Shown here: positions 1-6,422 of the stretch, piece after piece
Layout of the letters: every line of letters starts with the position of its first letter
Position numbering within the stretch: position 1 is the stretch's first letter
Origin: DASSCW01 sp036556695
GTDB taxonomy: Bacteria; Chloroflexota; Limnocylindria; QHBO01
Reading direction: 5' to 3'
NCBI GenBank assembly: GCA_036556695.1
Contig: DATBIY010000071.1
Location: forward strand, 1 to 12,333
Length of the DNA stretch: 12,333 nt
Made by a program: the position numbers and the translations under genes
The notes under the pieces: model-generated
The model's input: only the letters and a program-made list of their open reading frames with translations
The model's database searches: none
Told to the model about the DNA's origin: nothing

Positions 1-10
1 CGAGGCTGAA

Positions 11-87
11 TGGTGGGCGACACTGGACTCGAACCAGTGACCTCTTGCATGTCAAGCAAGTGCTCTAACCAGCTGAGCTAGCCGCCC
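11..87 (-). tRNA. trnV: tRNA-Val (anticodon GAC), CCA encoded
   Basis: Read on the minus strand, a full cloverleaf can be folded. The acceptor stem GGGCGGC pairs with GTCGCCC (one G-T pair). The anticodon stem CTTGC/GCAAG encloses the 7-base loop TTGACAT, giving anticodon GAC (plus-strand bases 51-53), which reads the valine codons GTC/GTT. The T arm is ACTGG-TTCGAGT-CCAGT. After the acceptor stem come discriminator A and an encoded CCA (bases 14 to 11); without CCA the gene is 14-87. It lies alone, divergent from the peptidase gene that follows. Confidence 0.97.
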
Positions 88-102
88 ATCGATCGGGCCG
101 AG

Positions 103-108
103 ATCGTA
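103..108 (-). promoter_or_regulatory. Possible -10 box of the tRNA-Val gene
   Basis: The minus strand reads TACGAT, matching four of six bases of TATAAT, and lies 15 bases upstream of the mature tRNA 5' end. A transcript starting about 7 bases after it would carry a short leader, as is common for tRNA genes. No good -35 box is seen at 16-18 bases spacing, so this is only a weak call. Confidence 0.3.
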
Positions 109-181
109 TCAGAACCCGGCTGTTGCGACACCTCGGCGCCCGGGCCCTGGTCGGAGCAGCCGATCGAGGTGTTGCCCTGGC

Positions 182-195
182 TTCGTGGGCACGAA
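182..195. promoter_or_regulatory. Perfect palindrome, operator-like
   Basis: The sequence TTCGTG-GG-CACGAA is a perfect 6+6 inverted repeat with a 2-base centre. It is flanked by a second matching pair, CCTGG at 176-180 and CCAGG at 201-205. It sits in the 194-bp gap between the tRNA and the C39-like peptidase gene, 86 bases before the GTG start of the latter. The 2-base centre favours a dimeric repressor site over a hairpin. I do not recognise the regulator. The rest of the gap (88-281) shows no further gene. Confidence 0.25.
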
Positions 196-281
196 ACGCT
201 CCAGGCTGGACAGCCGTCTGTGTACCCGATGCACCACGCCCGCAGATGCGTTTCTGAAGCGCCTGTCGCACACTGTCGCCC

Positions 282-1163
282 GTGAAGTTCCTGCGCATAG
301 GCCTGGTGATCGTGCTGGTCGGCGTGCTGACGGGCTTCGCCGCCGTGCGCACCAACGCGCTGGGCGCCGGCGATCGCTTCGATCGGCTCATGGCTCGGGT
401 GGGCAGCATCCTCCATCCGGCGCCGCACCGGGCCACCCTGCCGACGATCGTCTACACGCCGTACCCATCGACCAGCGAGGAGCCGTTCGCGGTCGTGCCG
501 AGCCGCACGCCCAGCAGCAGCCTCCAGCCCACCGCCACGCCAACGCCCCGCCCGCAGCGGGCGCCGATGGACGTCAACCTGGTCAGCGACCCGAACGCGG
601 TCTTCGCCTCCCAGAACACCGAGAAGATGTGCGCGGTGGCCGGCACGCAGATGGTGCTGGCCATCCTGGGCAAGGCGGACAACTCGCCGGCGTTCCAGGA
701 TGAGCTGGGCAGCCGCATCGGCGAGTGGGAGAGCTGGGACGACAGCCACAACGGCGGCTGGGGGCCGGCGGCCATTGCCCAGGCGCTGGCGGCGTACGGG
801 GTGAAGGACTACGAGGTGCGCGCCTACGACGTGCGCGGCGATGCCCTGCGGGACGCCGCCATCGCCATCATGCAGACCGAGAAGCCGGTGGTGCTGCTGC
901 CATGGTGGGGCGCCCACACCTGGGTTATGACCGGCTTCCGCGCCGACGCCGATCCGACCATCTTCCACAACGCTCACGTGACCGGCATCTACAACCTGGA
1001 CCCGTGGTATCCACGCGTCTCGAGCATCTGGGGGCCGTCTGACCCGCCGGGCAACTTCGAGGACGCCGAGGAGATGAAGCGCAACTTCATCGGCTGGTCG
1101 CGGCCGGAGGGCGCCTACCCGGGCCGCGACGCCAAGTTCCTGGTCGTCATCCCGACTCGCTGA
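282..1163 (+). CDS. Membrane-tethered C39-like cysteine peptidase
   Basis: The 293-residue product has one hydrophobic N-terminal segment (about residues 4-22) that acts as a signal anchor or uncleaved signal. A Pro/Thr/Ser-rich linker (about 50-95) follows, then a globular domain with the layout of the C39-like peptidases (Peptidase_C39_2). The candidate catalytic Cys is C117 (in NTEKMCAVAGTQM), the His is H212 (in WGAHTWVMTGF) and the Asp is D240 (in YNLDPW). The Cys is followed by Ala, where CGP or CGA is usual. Family knowledge places such enzymes outside the membrane, cutting peptides or cell-wall material; the substrate cannot be told. GTG at 282 is the most upstream start in frame; no Shine-Dalgarno sequence is visible. 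The 3' end overlaps the convergent flippase gene by 17 bp. A non-catalytic C39-like domain is the alternative. Confidence 0.8.
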   Translation: MKFLRIGLVIVLVGVLTGFAAVRTNALGAGDRFDRLMARVGSILHPAPHRATLPTIVYTPYPSTSEEPFAVVPSRTPSSSLQPTATPTPRPQRAPMDVNLVSDPNAVFASQNTEKMCAVAGTQMVLAILGKADNSPAFQDELGSRIGEWESWDDSHNGGWGPAAIAQALAAYGVKDYEVRAYDVRGDALRDAAIAIMQTEKPVVLLPWWGAHTWVMTGFRADADPTIFHNAHVTGIYNLDPWYPRVSSIWGPSDPPGNFEDAEEMKRNFIGWSRPEGAYPGRDAKFLVVIPTR

Positions 1164-2508
1164 CCTCACCGGAGGCCGATGGTGCCGCCGTTCGCAGCCG
1201 CCAGGCCAGCGCCACGGCCAGCAGCAGCACCTTGACCGCCATGCCGATCGCGAAGCCGGTGGGCACCGCCAGCAGGCCGAGCGGCCGCACCAGCAGCACG
1301 GTGGCCGCCACGGTGACAGCGAAGGCGGCCAGCGAGGCCAGCACCTGCAGCATGGTGTGACGCGTGGCGTAGATCGCGCGGCTCAGCAGGTGGGTCAGGC
1401 TCTCGAACGGGACGCTGATGGCGAACGCGGCCAGCGTGCCGCCGGTGAGCGCGACGTCCTCCGCGTCGAAGGCGCCGCCGCCCAGGAAGACGTTGATCAC
1501 CAGTTCGGCAACCACGAAGAGCACCACGCCGGCTACGCCAGTCAGCACCGTGACGGTCAGCAGGTCGCGCGACAGCTCGCGCAGGAAGCGGCTGCGGTCC
1601 GCCGCCGCCCAGGCGGCCGACAGCGCCGGGAAGGCGGCCAGTGCCAGCGCCACGCCGATCACCGTCACCGGCACGCTCTGGAAGTTGCGCGCGAAGCTGA
1701 CCGCCGACACGCTCCCCGCCCCCAGGCCGGTGGCCACCGCGGTGAAGAACAGGAACGTCATCGGCTCCACCGGGTGGCTGGCCATCTTGGGCAGCATCAG
1801 GCGCAGGAAACTGCGCACCGACGGGCTGTCGCGGAAGCGCAGCCGCACCCGGTATGTGCTGCGCCGGAGGCCCCAGACGCGGATGCCCAGGTGCAGTGCC
1901 GCGCCGAGGACCGCGCCCACGGCCGCCCCGAAGATGCCGAACGGAGCGCTGAGCAGGAGCGTGCCGACGATGATCCCGCCGTTGTAGAGCAGCGGCGCCG
2001 AGCCGTAGGCCAGCATCCGCCGCTCGGCCAGCAGCACCTCGCCCAGCGTCAGCGAGGCGGCGAACAGGATGGGCGTGACCAGCATCAGCCGGAACAGGTT
2101 CACGTACAGGTCGCGCTGCGCGGCGTCGAAGCCCGGGGCGATGAAGCTGGTGGTCTGGGGCGCGAAGGCGAACAGCAGCACAGCGGCGCCGCCCATGACC
2201 AGCAGGGCACCGGTGAAGATGCTCTGCCCGAACTCGATCGCCGCATCGTCGCTGTCGCGGCGCAGCTGCAGGAAGATGGGGATGAACGGCGCCGCCAGGC
2301 CGCTGGCCACCAGCACGTCCAGCGTGAGCTCGGGCAGGATGAAGGCGGCGTTGTAGGCGTCCAGCTCGGCGCCGGCACCGAACGTGCGAGCGAAGATCCG
2401 ATCGCGCAGCAGCCCCATGACGTAGCTGCCGAAAAGCAGGACCGACAGCAGCACGCCGCCGGCGGGCACGAACCGGTCCAGGATGGCGCGCAGCGGCCGC
2501 AGCGTCAT
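1147..2508 (-). CDS. murJ: MurJ/MviN-type lipid flippase (MOP superfamily)
   Basis: The 453-residue product is almost entirely hydrophobic helices and begins with the family's N-terminal pattern: an RD-[IV]-x-A-R-x-FGAG stretch at 35-46, DAY at 50-52 and a PFIP motif at 74-77. MurJ flips the cell-wall precursor lipid II across the membrane; related MOP proteins move other polyprenyl-linked sugars. It is shorter than E. coli MurJ (511 residues, 14 helices), so one or two C-terminal helices may be absent. Aligned by eye with E. coli MurJ, R24, D39 and R270 have counterparts (R35, D50, R274), but R18 is Tyr29 and R53 is Asp64. I chose ATG at 2508 because the frame upstream (to 2787) lacks family-like sequence and would overlap the divergent DUF1801 gene. 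No clear ribosome-binding site is seen. The family is secure; lipid II as substrate is less so. Confidence 0.85.
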   Translation of the reverse strand: MTLRPLRAILDRFVPAGGVLLSVLLFGSYVMGLLRDRIFARTFGAGAELDAYNAAFILPELTLDVLVASGLAAPFIPIFLQLRRDSDDAAIEFGQSIFTGALLVMGGAAVLLFAFAPQTTSFIAPGFDAAQRDLYVNLFRLMLVTPILFAASLTLGEVLLAERRMLAYGSAPLLYNGGIIVGTLLLSAPFGIFGAAVGAVLGAALHLGIRVWGLRRSTYRVRLRFRDSPSVRSFLRLMLPKMASHPVEPMTFLFFTAVATGLGAGSVSAVSFARNFQSVPVTVIGVALALAAFPALSAAWAAADRSRFLRELSRDLLTVTVLTGVAGVVLFVVAELVINVFLGGGAFDAEDVALTGGTLAAFAISVPFESLTHLLSRAIYATRHTMLQVLASLAAFAVTVAATVLLVRPLGLLAVPTGFAIGMAVKVLLLAVALAWRLRTAAPSASGEVSESG

Positions 2509-2642
2509 TGCGCGCGGACTGTGCCACACGGCGCTGGGGCCGACCGGTCCATCGGCGCGATTGAGCAGGATCCAAGAAGCCACGCTCGCCAGCGACTGCG
2601 TAGCATCGGTGCAGATCACGAACCCATTGGGAGCCTTTTGAG

Positions 2643-3092
2643 ATGGCAGACACGAAGCGCACCAGGCGTGACGACTCCAGCACCCAGCAGTGGACGGAGG
2701 AAGAGGTCGCTGCCATGCAGCAGCGATCGAAGGAGCTGAAAGCCGCCAAGAGCGGCAAGGTCGATGGCGAGACCGAGGTCCAGGCAAAGATCGCCGAGAT
2801 GCCGCCCGATGACCAGGCGATGGCTACGCGGGTCCACGCCATCGTGCTGGAGGCCGCTCCGGAGATGACGACGCGGCTGTGGTACGGCATGCCGGCCTAC
2901 TACAAGGACGGCAAGCTCATCTGCTTCTTCCAGCCGGCCTCGAAATTCAAGGCCCGCTACTCGACCTTCGGGTTCGAGGCCAACGCCAACCTGGATGACG
3001 GAACCATGTGGGCCACCTCGTGGGCGATCACCAAGCTCACGCCGGCTGATGAGGAGCAGATCAAGAAGCTGGTGAAGCAGGCCGTCAGCTAG
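2643..3092 (+). CDS. DUF1801 family protein (frataxin-like fold)
   Basis: The 149-residue protein is charged and probably cytosolic, with no signal peptide or membrane helix. Hallmarks of DUF1801/YdhG-type proteins are clear: a helical N-terminus (WTEEEVAAMQQRSKELKAA), then the WYGMPAYYKDGKLICFF core at about residues 79-95, the KFKARYSTFGF strand and a C-terminal LTPADEEQIKKLVKQAV helix. Members adopt a frataxin-like fold and some are annotated as iron chaperones, but the function is not established. ATG at 2643 is well supported by GGGAG at 2629-2633, spaced 9 bases. The gene diverges from murJ across a 134-bp gap. In that gap a TAGCAT at 2601-2606 could be a -10 box, without a convincing -35. 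The next gene begins 56 bases downstream on the same strand. Confidence 0.9.
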   Translation: MADTKRTRRDDSSTQQWTEEEVAAMQQRSKELKAAKSGKVDGETEVQAKIAEMPPDDQAMATRVHAIVLEAAPEMTTRLWYGMPAYYKDGKLICFFQPASKFKARYSTFGFEANANLDDGTMWATSWAITKLTPADEEQIKKLVKQAVS

Positions 3093-3148
3093 ACGGCTGC
3101 CGAGCGCGCGACGCGGTGTGGCACGGGGCGTGCGTGCGGTGAGCGGCC

Positions 3149-3790
3149 GTGCGCACGCTCGGATGGCTGCTCATCGCCTACTCGCTACTCGGCGTGGTGC
3201 TCCTGGTGCTGGCGCTGGTGGTCGGCGGACCGATGGTGGCCAGGGCCGATGGGCTGGCCAGCTCAGCCGCCGGCTCCATGGACGCGGCCGCGGAGGCCGC
3301 CAGCGCGGCGGCCGACTCGTTCATCGGCTTCGATTCCAGCCTTGAGCAGGCCAAGGCATCCACCGACCAGGCGGCATCGCTGAGCCGCGACGCGGCCGGC
3401 ACCCTGGCCTCGTTGGCGGATGCCATGTCGCTGAACGTGCTGGGCGCGCAGCCGCTGCTGCCCCTGGCTGACGACTTCCGCACCACGTCCGACCAGATGC
3501 GACAGATGGGGGACAACCTGGAGGGCATAGGCGCCGCCCTGACGGCCAACCGCGAGGACGTTGCGGCAGTGGGCAGCCAGCTCGCCGAGCTGGCCGAGCA
3601 GCTCGACGCCCTGCGGGGAGGTATCGGCCGTGAGCAGGCCGGCGCCGGCCCACCGCTCTCCTGGCTGTTTTACGGCTTCCTGCTGTGGCAGCTGCTGCCC
3701 ATCACGGCCGCCGCCGTCGGCGGCCGGCTGCTACTCGCTCGGGCTCGGCTGGCGGCTGCCGAAGATGGGGACCAACCGGCGGCGGCGTGA
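3149..3790 (+). CDS. Unrecognised two-helix membrane protein with helical middle
   Basis: I do not recognise the family of this 213-residue protein. It has a membrane helix at each end (about 4-28 and 170-196). Between them lies an Ala/Ser/Asp-rich, heptad-like stretch (about 38-156) without prolines except near 102-105, likely to form long helices or a coiled coil. The tail is Ala-rich. If both ends cross the membrane, the middle would face outside, an arrangement seen in membrane sensors and envelope spacers. GC-rich third positions and the clear hydrophobic pattern support it being real. GTG at 3149 is the likely start, preceded by a weak GGTGAG at 3139-3144. Its last 60 bp overlap the end of the ABC permease gene on the other strand. 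It may be cotranscribed with the DUF1801 gene 56 bases upstream. Confidence 0.65.
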   Translation: MRTLGWLLIAYSLLGVVLLVLALVVGGPMVARADGLASSAAGSMDAAAEAASAAADSFIGFDSSLEQAKASTDQAASLSRDAAGTLASLADAMSLNVLGAQPLLPLADDFRTTSDQMRQMGDNLEGIGAALTANREDVAAVGSQLAELAEQLDALRGGIGREQAGAGPPLSWLFYGFLLWQLLPITAAAVGGRLLLARARLAAAEDGDQPAAA

Positions 3791-4990
3791 CTGGCGTCCC
3801 TCGCCGCGCAGCAGCGCGCTGAGGCGGAACAGCGACAGGAAGTACAGCCCCAGCCCGATGCCGGCGAGGGCCAGCAGCATCCACGGCTCGAACAACTGGC
3901 CGCGCAGCATCGAATCCTGCAGCAGCGCAATGGCGTGCGTCACCGGCAGCACGTACGACACCGCCTGCACCGGACCGATGAAGTCCTCCACCGGGAGGAC
4001 AAAGCCGGAGAAGAAGACCGATGCCACCAGCACCAGCATGGCCAGCTGCACCGCCATCCGCTCCGAGTCGGCAACCAGCGAGATGAGGATTCCGATTCCC
4101 AGGCCGGCGAAGGTGAGCAGCAAGATGATGCCGATGGGCAGCAGGAAGCCACTGATCAGCGGCACGTTGAGCAGGTAGATCATCGCCGCGCCGACCGCAG
4201 CGGTGGCGAACAGCGACAGCAGCGCATAGGCCAGGTACTTCCCGCTCAGCACCTCGATGGCGCTCACCGGAGCCACGCGGAACAGGTCCATCTGGCCGCT
4301 CAGCCGCTCACGAACCATGGACAGCGCCGAGAGGGTCACGGCCAGGTGCTGGATCACCAGCGCCAGCACTGCTGGCGCGAAGAAGTTCAGCACGCTGGCG
4401 CTGGACGGCGCGACGTTGGTGGTCTTGGCCGTCGTCGGCTGGGCGATGAGCTCCGGCGAGACGTTGGTGATCTCCGGTCCCATCTCCGTCTCGGCGATGT
4501 CGATGCCCTCCGCGGCAACCTGCTTGATGATCTCGGTGTTGATGGCGCTCACCATGGTCGATACCGCCAGGCCGGCCAACTGGTCGTAGATCGGGTCCAC
4601 CTGGTTCCAGGCCACCACGATCTCTGCCTGCTTGCCCTGCCGCAGCTGCTCGCTGGCATTCGCTGGCACGACGACCACCAGGTCGACGGCCCGGTCCCGC
4701 AAGCGCTGCTCGGCGGCCTGCGGGTCGGTGCTGACCTCGACCACGTCCACGCGGCCGGGCGCCAGGCCCTCGTAGAAGTCCGGCTCGTTCGGCAGCTCGG
4801 AGTTGGCCGGCAGGACGATCTGGGTGCTGAATGGCTTGCGCACGCCGGTGTAGCCCAGTCCGAAGAGCAGCATCACCAGGAACGGGCCGAGCACCAGCGT
4901 GGCCAGAATGCCGGGACGGCGCGCCGTCTCGCGCAGCTCCTTGCCCAGGAATGAGGTGACGCGCACCAGGCTGCGCCATACATCACGCAT
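3731..4990 (-). CDS. ABC-2 type exporter permease
   Basis: This 419-residue protein has the ABC2_membrane_3 layout. A first membrane helix (27-47) is followed by a large domain outside the membrane (about 50-200) and then five or six helices (about 201-224, 250-275, 283-305, 314-335, 343-358 and 369-392). The family's coupling-helix signature lies at 227-251 (RERLSGQMDLFRVAP with a GK at 250-251). The C-terminus is basic (SRRRR at 401-405). Such permeases form the membrane part of exporters for drugs, lipids or polysaccharide; the substrate cannot be read here. I chose ATG at 4990 because it overlaps the ATPase stop by 8 bp (ATGCGTGA), a usual coupling arrangement; ATGs up to 5050 are possible but would lie deeper in the ATPase gene. 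Its partner is the ATPase directly upstream. Confidence 0.92.
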   Translation of the reverse strand: MRDVWRSLVRVTSFLGKELRETARRPGILATLVLGPFLVMLLFGLGYTGVRKPFSTQIVLPANSELPNEPDFYEGLAPGRVDVVEVSTDPQAAEQRLRDRAVDLVVVVPANASEQLRQGKQAEIVVAWNQVDPIYDQLAGLAVSTMVSAINTEIIKQVAAEGIDIAETEMGPEITNVSPELIAQPTTAKTTNVAPSSASVLNFFAPAVLALVIQHLAVTLSALSMVRERLSGQMDLFRVAPVSAIEVLSGKYLAYALLSLFATAAVGAAMIYLLNVPLISGFLLPIGIILLLTFAGLGIGILISLVADSERMAVQLAMLVLVASVFFSGFVLPVEDFIGPVQAVSYVLPVTHAIALLQDSMLRGQLFEPWMLLALAGIGLGLYFLSLFRLSALLRGEGRQSRRRRLVPIFGSRQPSPSE

Positions 4991-6023
4991 CGGGCGTCTG
5001 CTCTTTGCGGTTCCCGTTGCCATTGCCAGTGGCGTTCGCCGCGTTGCCATTCGCTTCGCGTTGGCGCGAGACCAGCTGGGTGAAGACCTCGTCGAACGAG
5101 GGCTGGTACTCCTGCAGCAATTGCACCCCGATGCCTGCAGCCTTGAGCGCCTCCGCGATGCGCGGGCTGGCGGCGCCTGCGTCGTCCACCACGACCTCCA
5201 GCTGGTGCGGCGCCGGCTGGCGAACCGATGTCACTTCGGCCACGCCGACCAGCACTCCCGGCTCGACCGCCCGGTCGGCCTCGACGTGGATCACATCCCC
5301 TCCGAAGACGCTGCGCCGCAGGCCCTCCGGCGGGGCGAGCGTGACGAGCTCGCCATCGGCCAGCAGGGCGACGTTGTCGCAGTAGTCCGCCTCGCCCACG
5401 TACTGGGTGGTGATCAGCATGGTGCGGCCCTCGTCGCGCATGGCGCGCAGCTCCTGCCAGATCGACTGCCGCAGCATCGGGTCGAGGCCGGCCGTCGGCT
5501 CGTCAACGAACAGCACGCTCGGCTCGTGGACGATGGCGCAGGCCAGGTCCAGCCGCCGCTGCTCTCCGCCGGACAGGTTCCGGGCCATGCGGTTGCGCTT
5601 GTCCCACATATCGACCATGCCCAGCGCCCGTTTGATGCGCTTCTCGCGTCCGAACCACGAGAAGCCGTACAGGGCGGCTACGAAACCCACGTTCTCGTGC
5701 GCGGTGAGGTCCGGGTACAGGGAGAAGGACTGCGGCATGTAGGCGATCCGCTCGCGGTCCCTGATCGAGAAGGAGCTCGGCTCCTGGCCCAGCACCCGCA
5801 GCGTGCCCGCTGTCGGCATCAGCGTGCCGGTCAGCATGCGAATGGTGGTCGTCTTGCCGGAGCCGGAGGGGCCGATGAGCCCCAGGATGCTGCCGGGCGG
5901 CACATCCATGGTCAGGTCGCGAACCGCCCACAGGCCGTCGAACTGGCGGCTGACGCCCTCCAGGCTGATGGCAGCCTCAGCGGACGGGAGAGATGCGATG
6001 GTCACGCGCCGGGTCGAATGCAA
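4983..6023 (-). CDS. ABC transporter ATPase with Gln at the H-loop
   Basis: The 346-residue cytosolic ATPase energises the ABC-2 permease encoded just downstream. Motifs in order are Walker A GPSGSGKT (51-58), Q-loop Q98 (YMPQSF), signature LSGGE (150-154), Walker B VLFVDE (170-175) and D-loop GLD (179-181). The H-loop region reads LITTQYVGEAD, with Gln207 where the usual switch His stands; the codon is CAG. A C-terminal accessory domain (about 240-322) carries the LLQEYQPSFDEVFTQL segment common in drug and lipid exporters, followed by an Asn/Gly-rich tail (about 327-341). The longest start is TTG at 6023; GTG at 6005 is an alternative, and neither has a good ribosome-binding site. The upstream gene ends 47 bases away, so cotranscription is likely. 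Confidence 0.93.
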   Translation of the reverse strand: MHSTRRVTIASLPSAEAAISLEGVSRQFDGLWAVRDLTMDVPPGSILGLIGPSGSGKTTTIRMLTGTLMPTAGTLRVLGQEPSSFSIRDRERIAYMPQSFSLYPDLTAHENVGFVAALYGFSWFGREKRIKRALGMVDMWDKRNRMARNLSGGEQRRLDLACAIVHEPSVLFVDEPTAGLDPMLRQSIWQELRAMRDEGRTMLITTQYVGEADYCDNVALLADGELVTLAPPEGLRRSVFGGDVIHVEADRAVEPGVLVGVAEVTSVRQPAPHQLEVVVDDAGAASPRIAEALKAAGIGVQLLQEYQPSFDEVFTQLVSRQREANGNAANATGNGNGNRKEQTPDA

Positions 6024-6070
6024 GCGGCGTGCCGCCGACGCGTCACAGTGCGAGCGAGGAAGTCAGCCGG

Positions 6071-6337
6071 TCAGCGGTTCCAGTCCAGGGAGCTGCGCAC
6101 CGTGCCCAGCACGCGCCGAATCTCGGCCCGATAGCGGACGCCGGACGGGTGCCGCTCCAGCCAGCGCAGGTAGTCGGGATCCGCCTGTGCCAGCTCTTCG
6201 ATGCTGCGGCCGGCGTAGTGCCCGAAGTCCAGCACCGTCGGGTCGAACGACGTCGCATCGCTGCGTCCCGGCCCCACAGGGACGCTCGAGTCCTCCTCGA
6301 TGCGGAAGGCGTTCTGCTCGTCGTTCGGCTCGGCCAC
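6071..6337 (-). CDS. Small DUF3820 / exonuclease-X C-terminal-like protein
   Basis: This 88-residue protein has an acidic, probably disordered N-terminus (1-32) and a compact domain at about 36-75 reading LDFGHYAGRSIEELA then DPDYLRWLERH. That matches the FGKYKG...DPxYLRWL pattern of DUF3820 and of the C-terminal domain of exonuclease-X-like proteins. No nuclease residues are present, so an enzyme function is not claimed; in family members the domain is a small accessory module. GTG at 6337 is chosen because GGAGG (6347-6351) lies 9 bases upstream; a longer in-frame version from ATG at 6388 would begin inside the proposed promoter. It is the first gene of the unit with the ABC exporter, 47 bases before the ATPase. 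A link to transport is by position only. Confidence 0.75.
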   Translation of the reverse strand: MAEPNDEQNAFRIEEDSSVPVGPGRSDATSFDPTVLDFGHYAGRSIEELAQADPDYLRWLERHPSGVRYRAEIRRVLGTVRSSLDWNR

Positions 6338-6346
6338 GCTTCCGTG

Positions 6347-6351
6347 CCTCC
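6347..6351 (-). promoter_or_regulatory. Strong Shine-Dalgarno for the DUF3820-like gene
   Basis: GGAGG on the minus strand, 9 bases from the GTG at 6337. It is one of the strongest ribosome-binding sites in the window and fixes the start of the 88-residue gene over longer in-frame options. Confidence 0.7.
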
Positions 6352-6386
6352 GTCTCCGGGCGCCCGGATCAACCGGTGTGGCGGGC

Positions 6387-6415
6387 ATCCTACGCCGGCC
6401 GCCTGACTGCCGCAA
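6387..6415 (-). promoter_or_regulatory. Sigma-70-like promoter for the DUF3820-ABC unit
   Basis: On the minus strand TTGCGG (6415-6410) and TAGGAT (6392-6387) are separated by exactly 17 bases, resembling -35 and -10 boxes with 3 and 4 of 6 consensus bases. A transcript would start near 6380, giving a leader of about 43 bases with the GGAGG site before GTG at 6337. It lies in the only sizeable gap (6338-6422) of the minus-strand series, which fits a new transcription unit starting after the amidohydrolase gene. Confidence 0.4.
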
Positions 6416-6422
6416 TCCTCCC

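Noticed and set aside
1..281. Integration site at the tRNA gene
   Set aside because: tRNA genes are common integration sites, but there is no integrase and no second copy of the tRNA 3' end in the window. Neighbouring genes look like normal chromosome.
1357..2739. Long plus-strand open frame opposite murJ
   Set aside because: Its translation is rich in His, Gln, Arg and Gly with no domain or hydrophobic pattern, typical of the opposite strand of a GC-rich gene. The minus strand gives a clear MurJ-like protein.
2509..2787. N-terminal extension of the MurJ-like protein
   Set aside because: The extra residues are not hydrophobic, do not resemble the family and would overlap the divergent DUF1801 gene.
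3093..3148. Terminator between the DUF1801 gene and the next gene
   Set aside because: The gap is GC-rich, but I found no clear stem followed by a T run.
4899..6134. Plus-strand open frame opposite the ABC ATPase
   Set aside because: Antisense by-product of GC-rich codons. The minus strand shows Walker A, signature and Walker B motifs.
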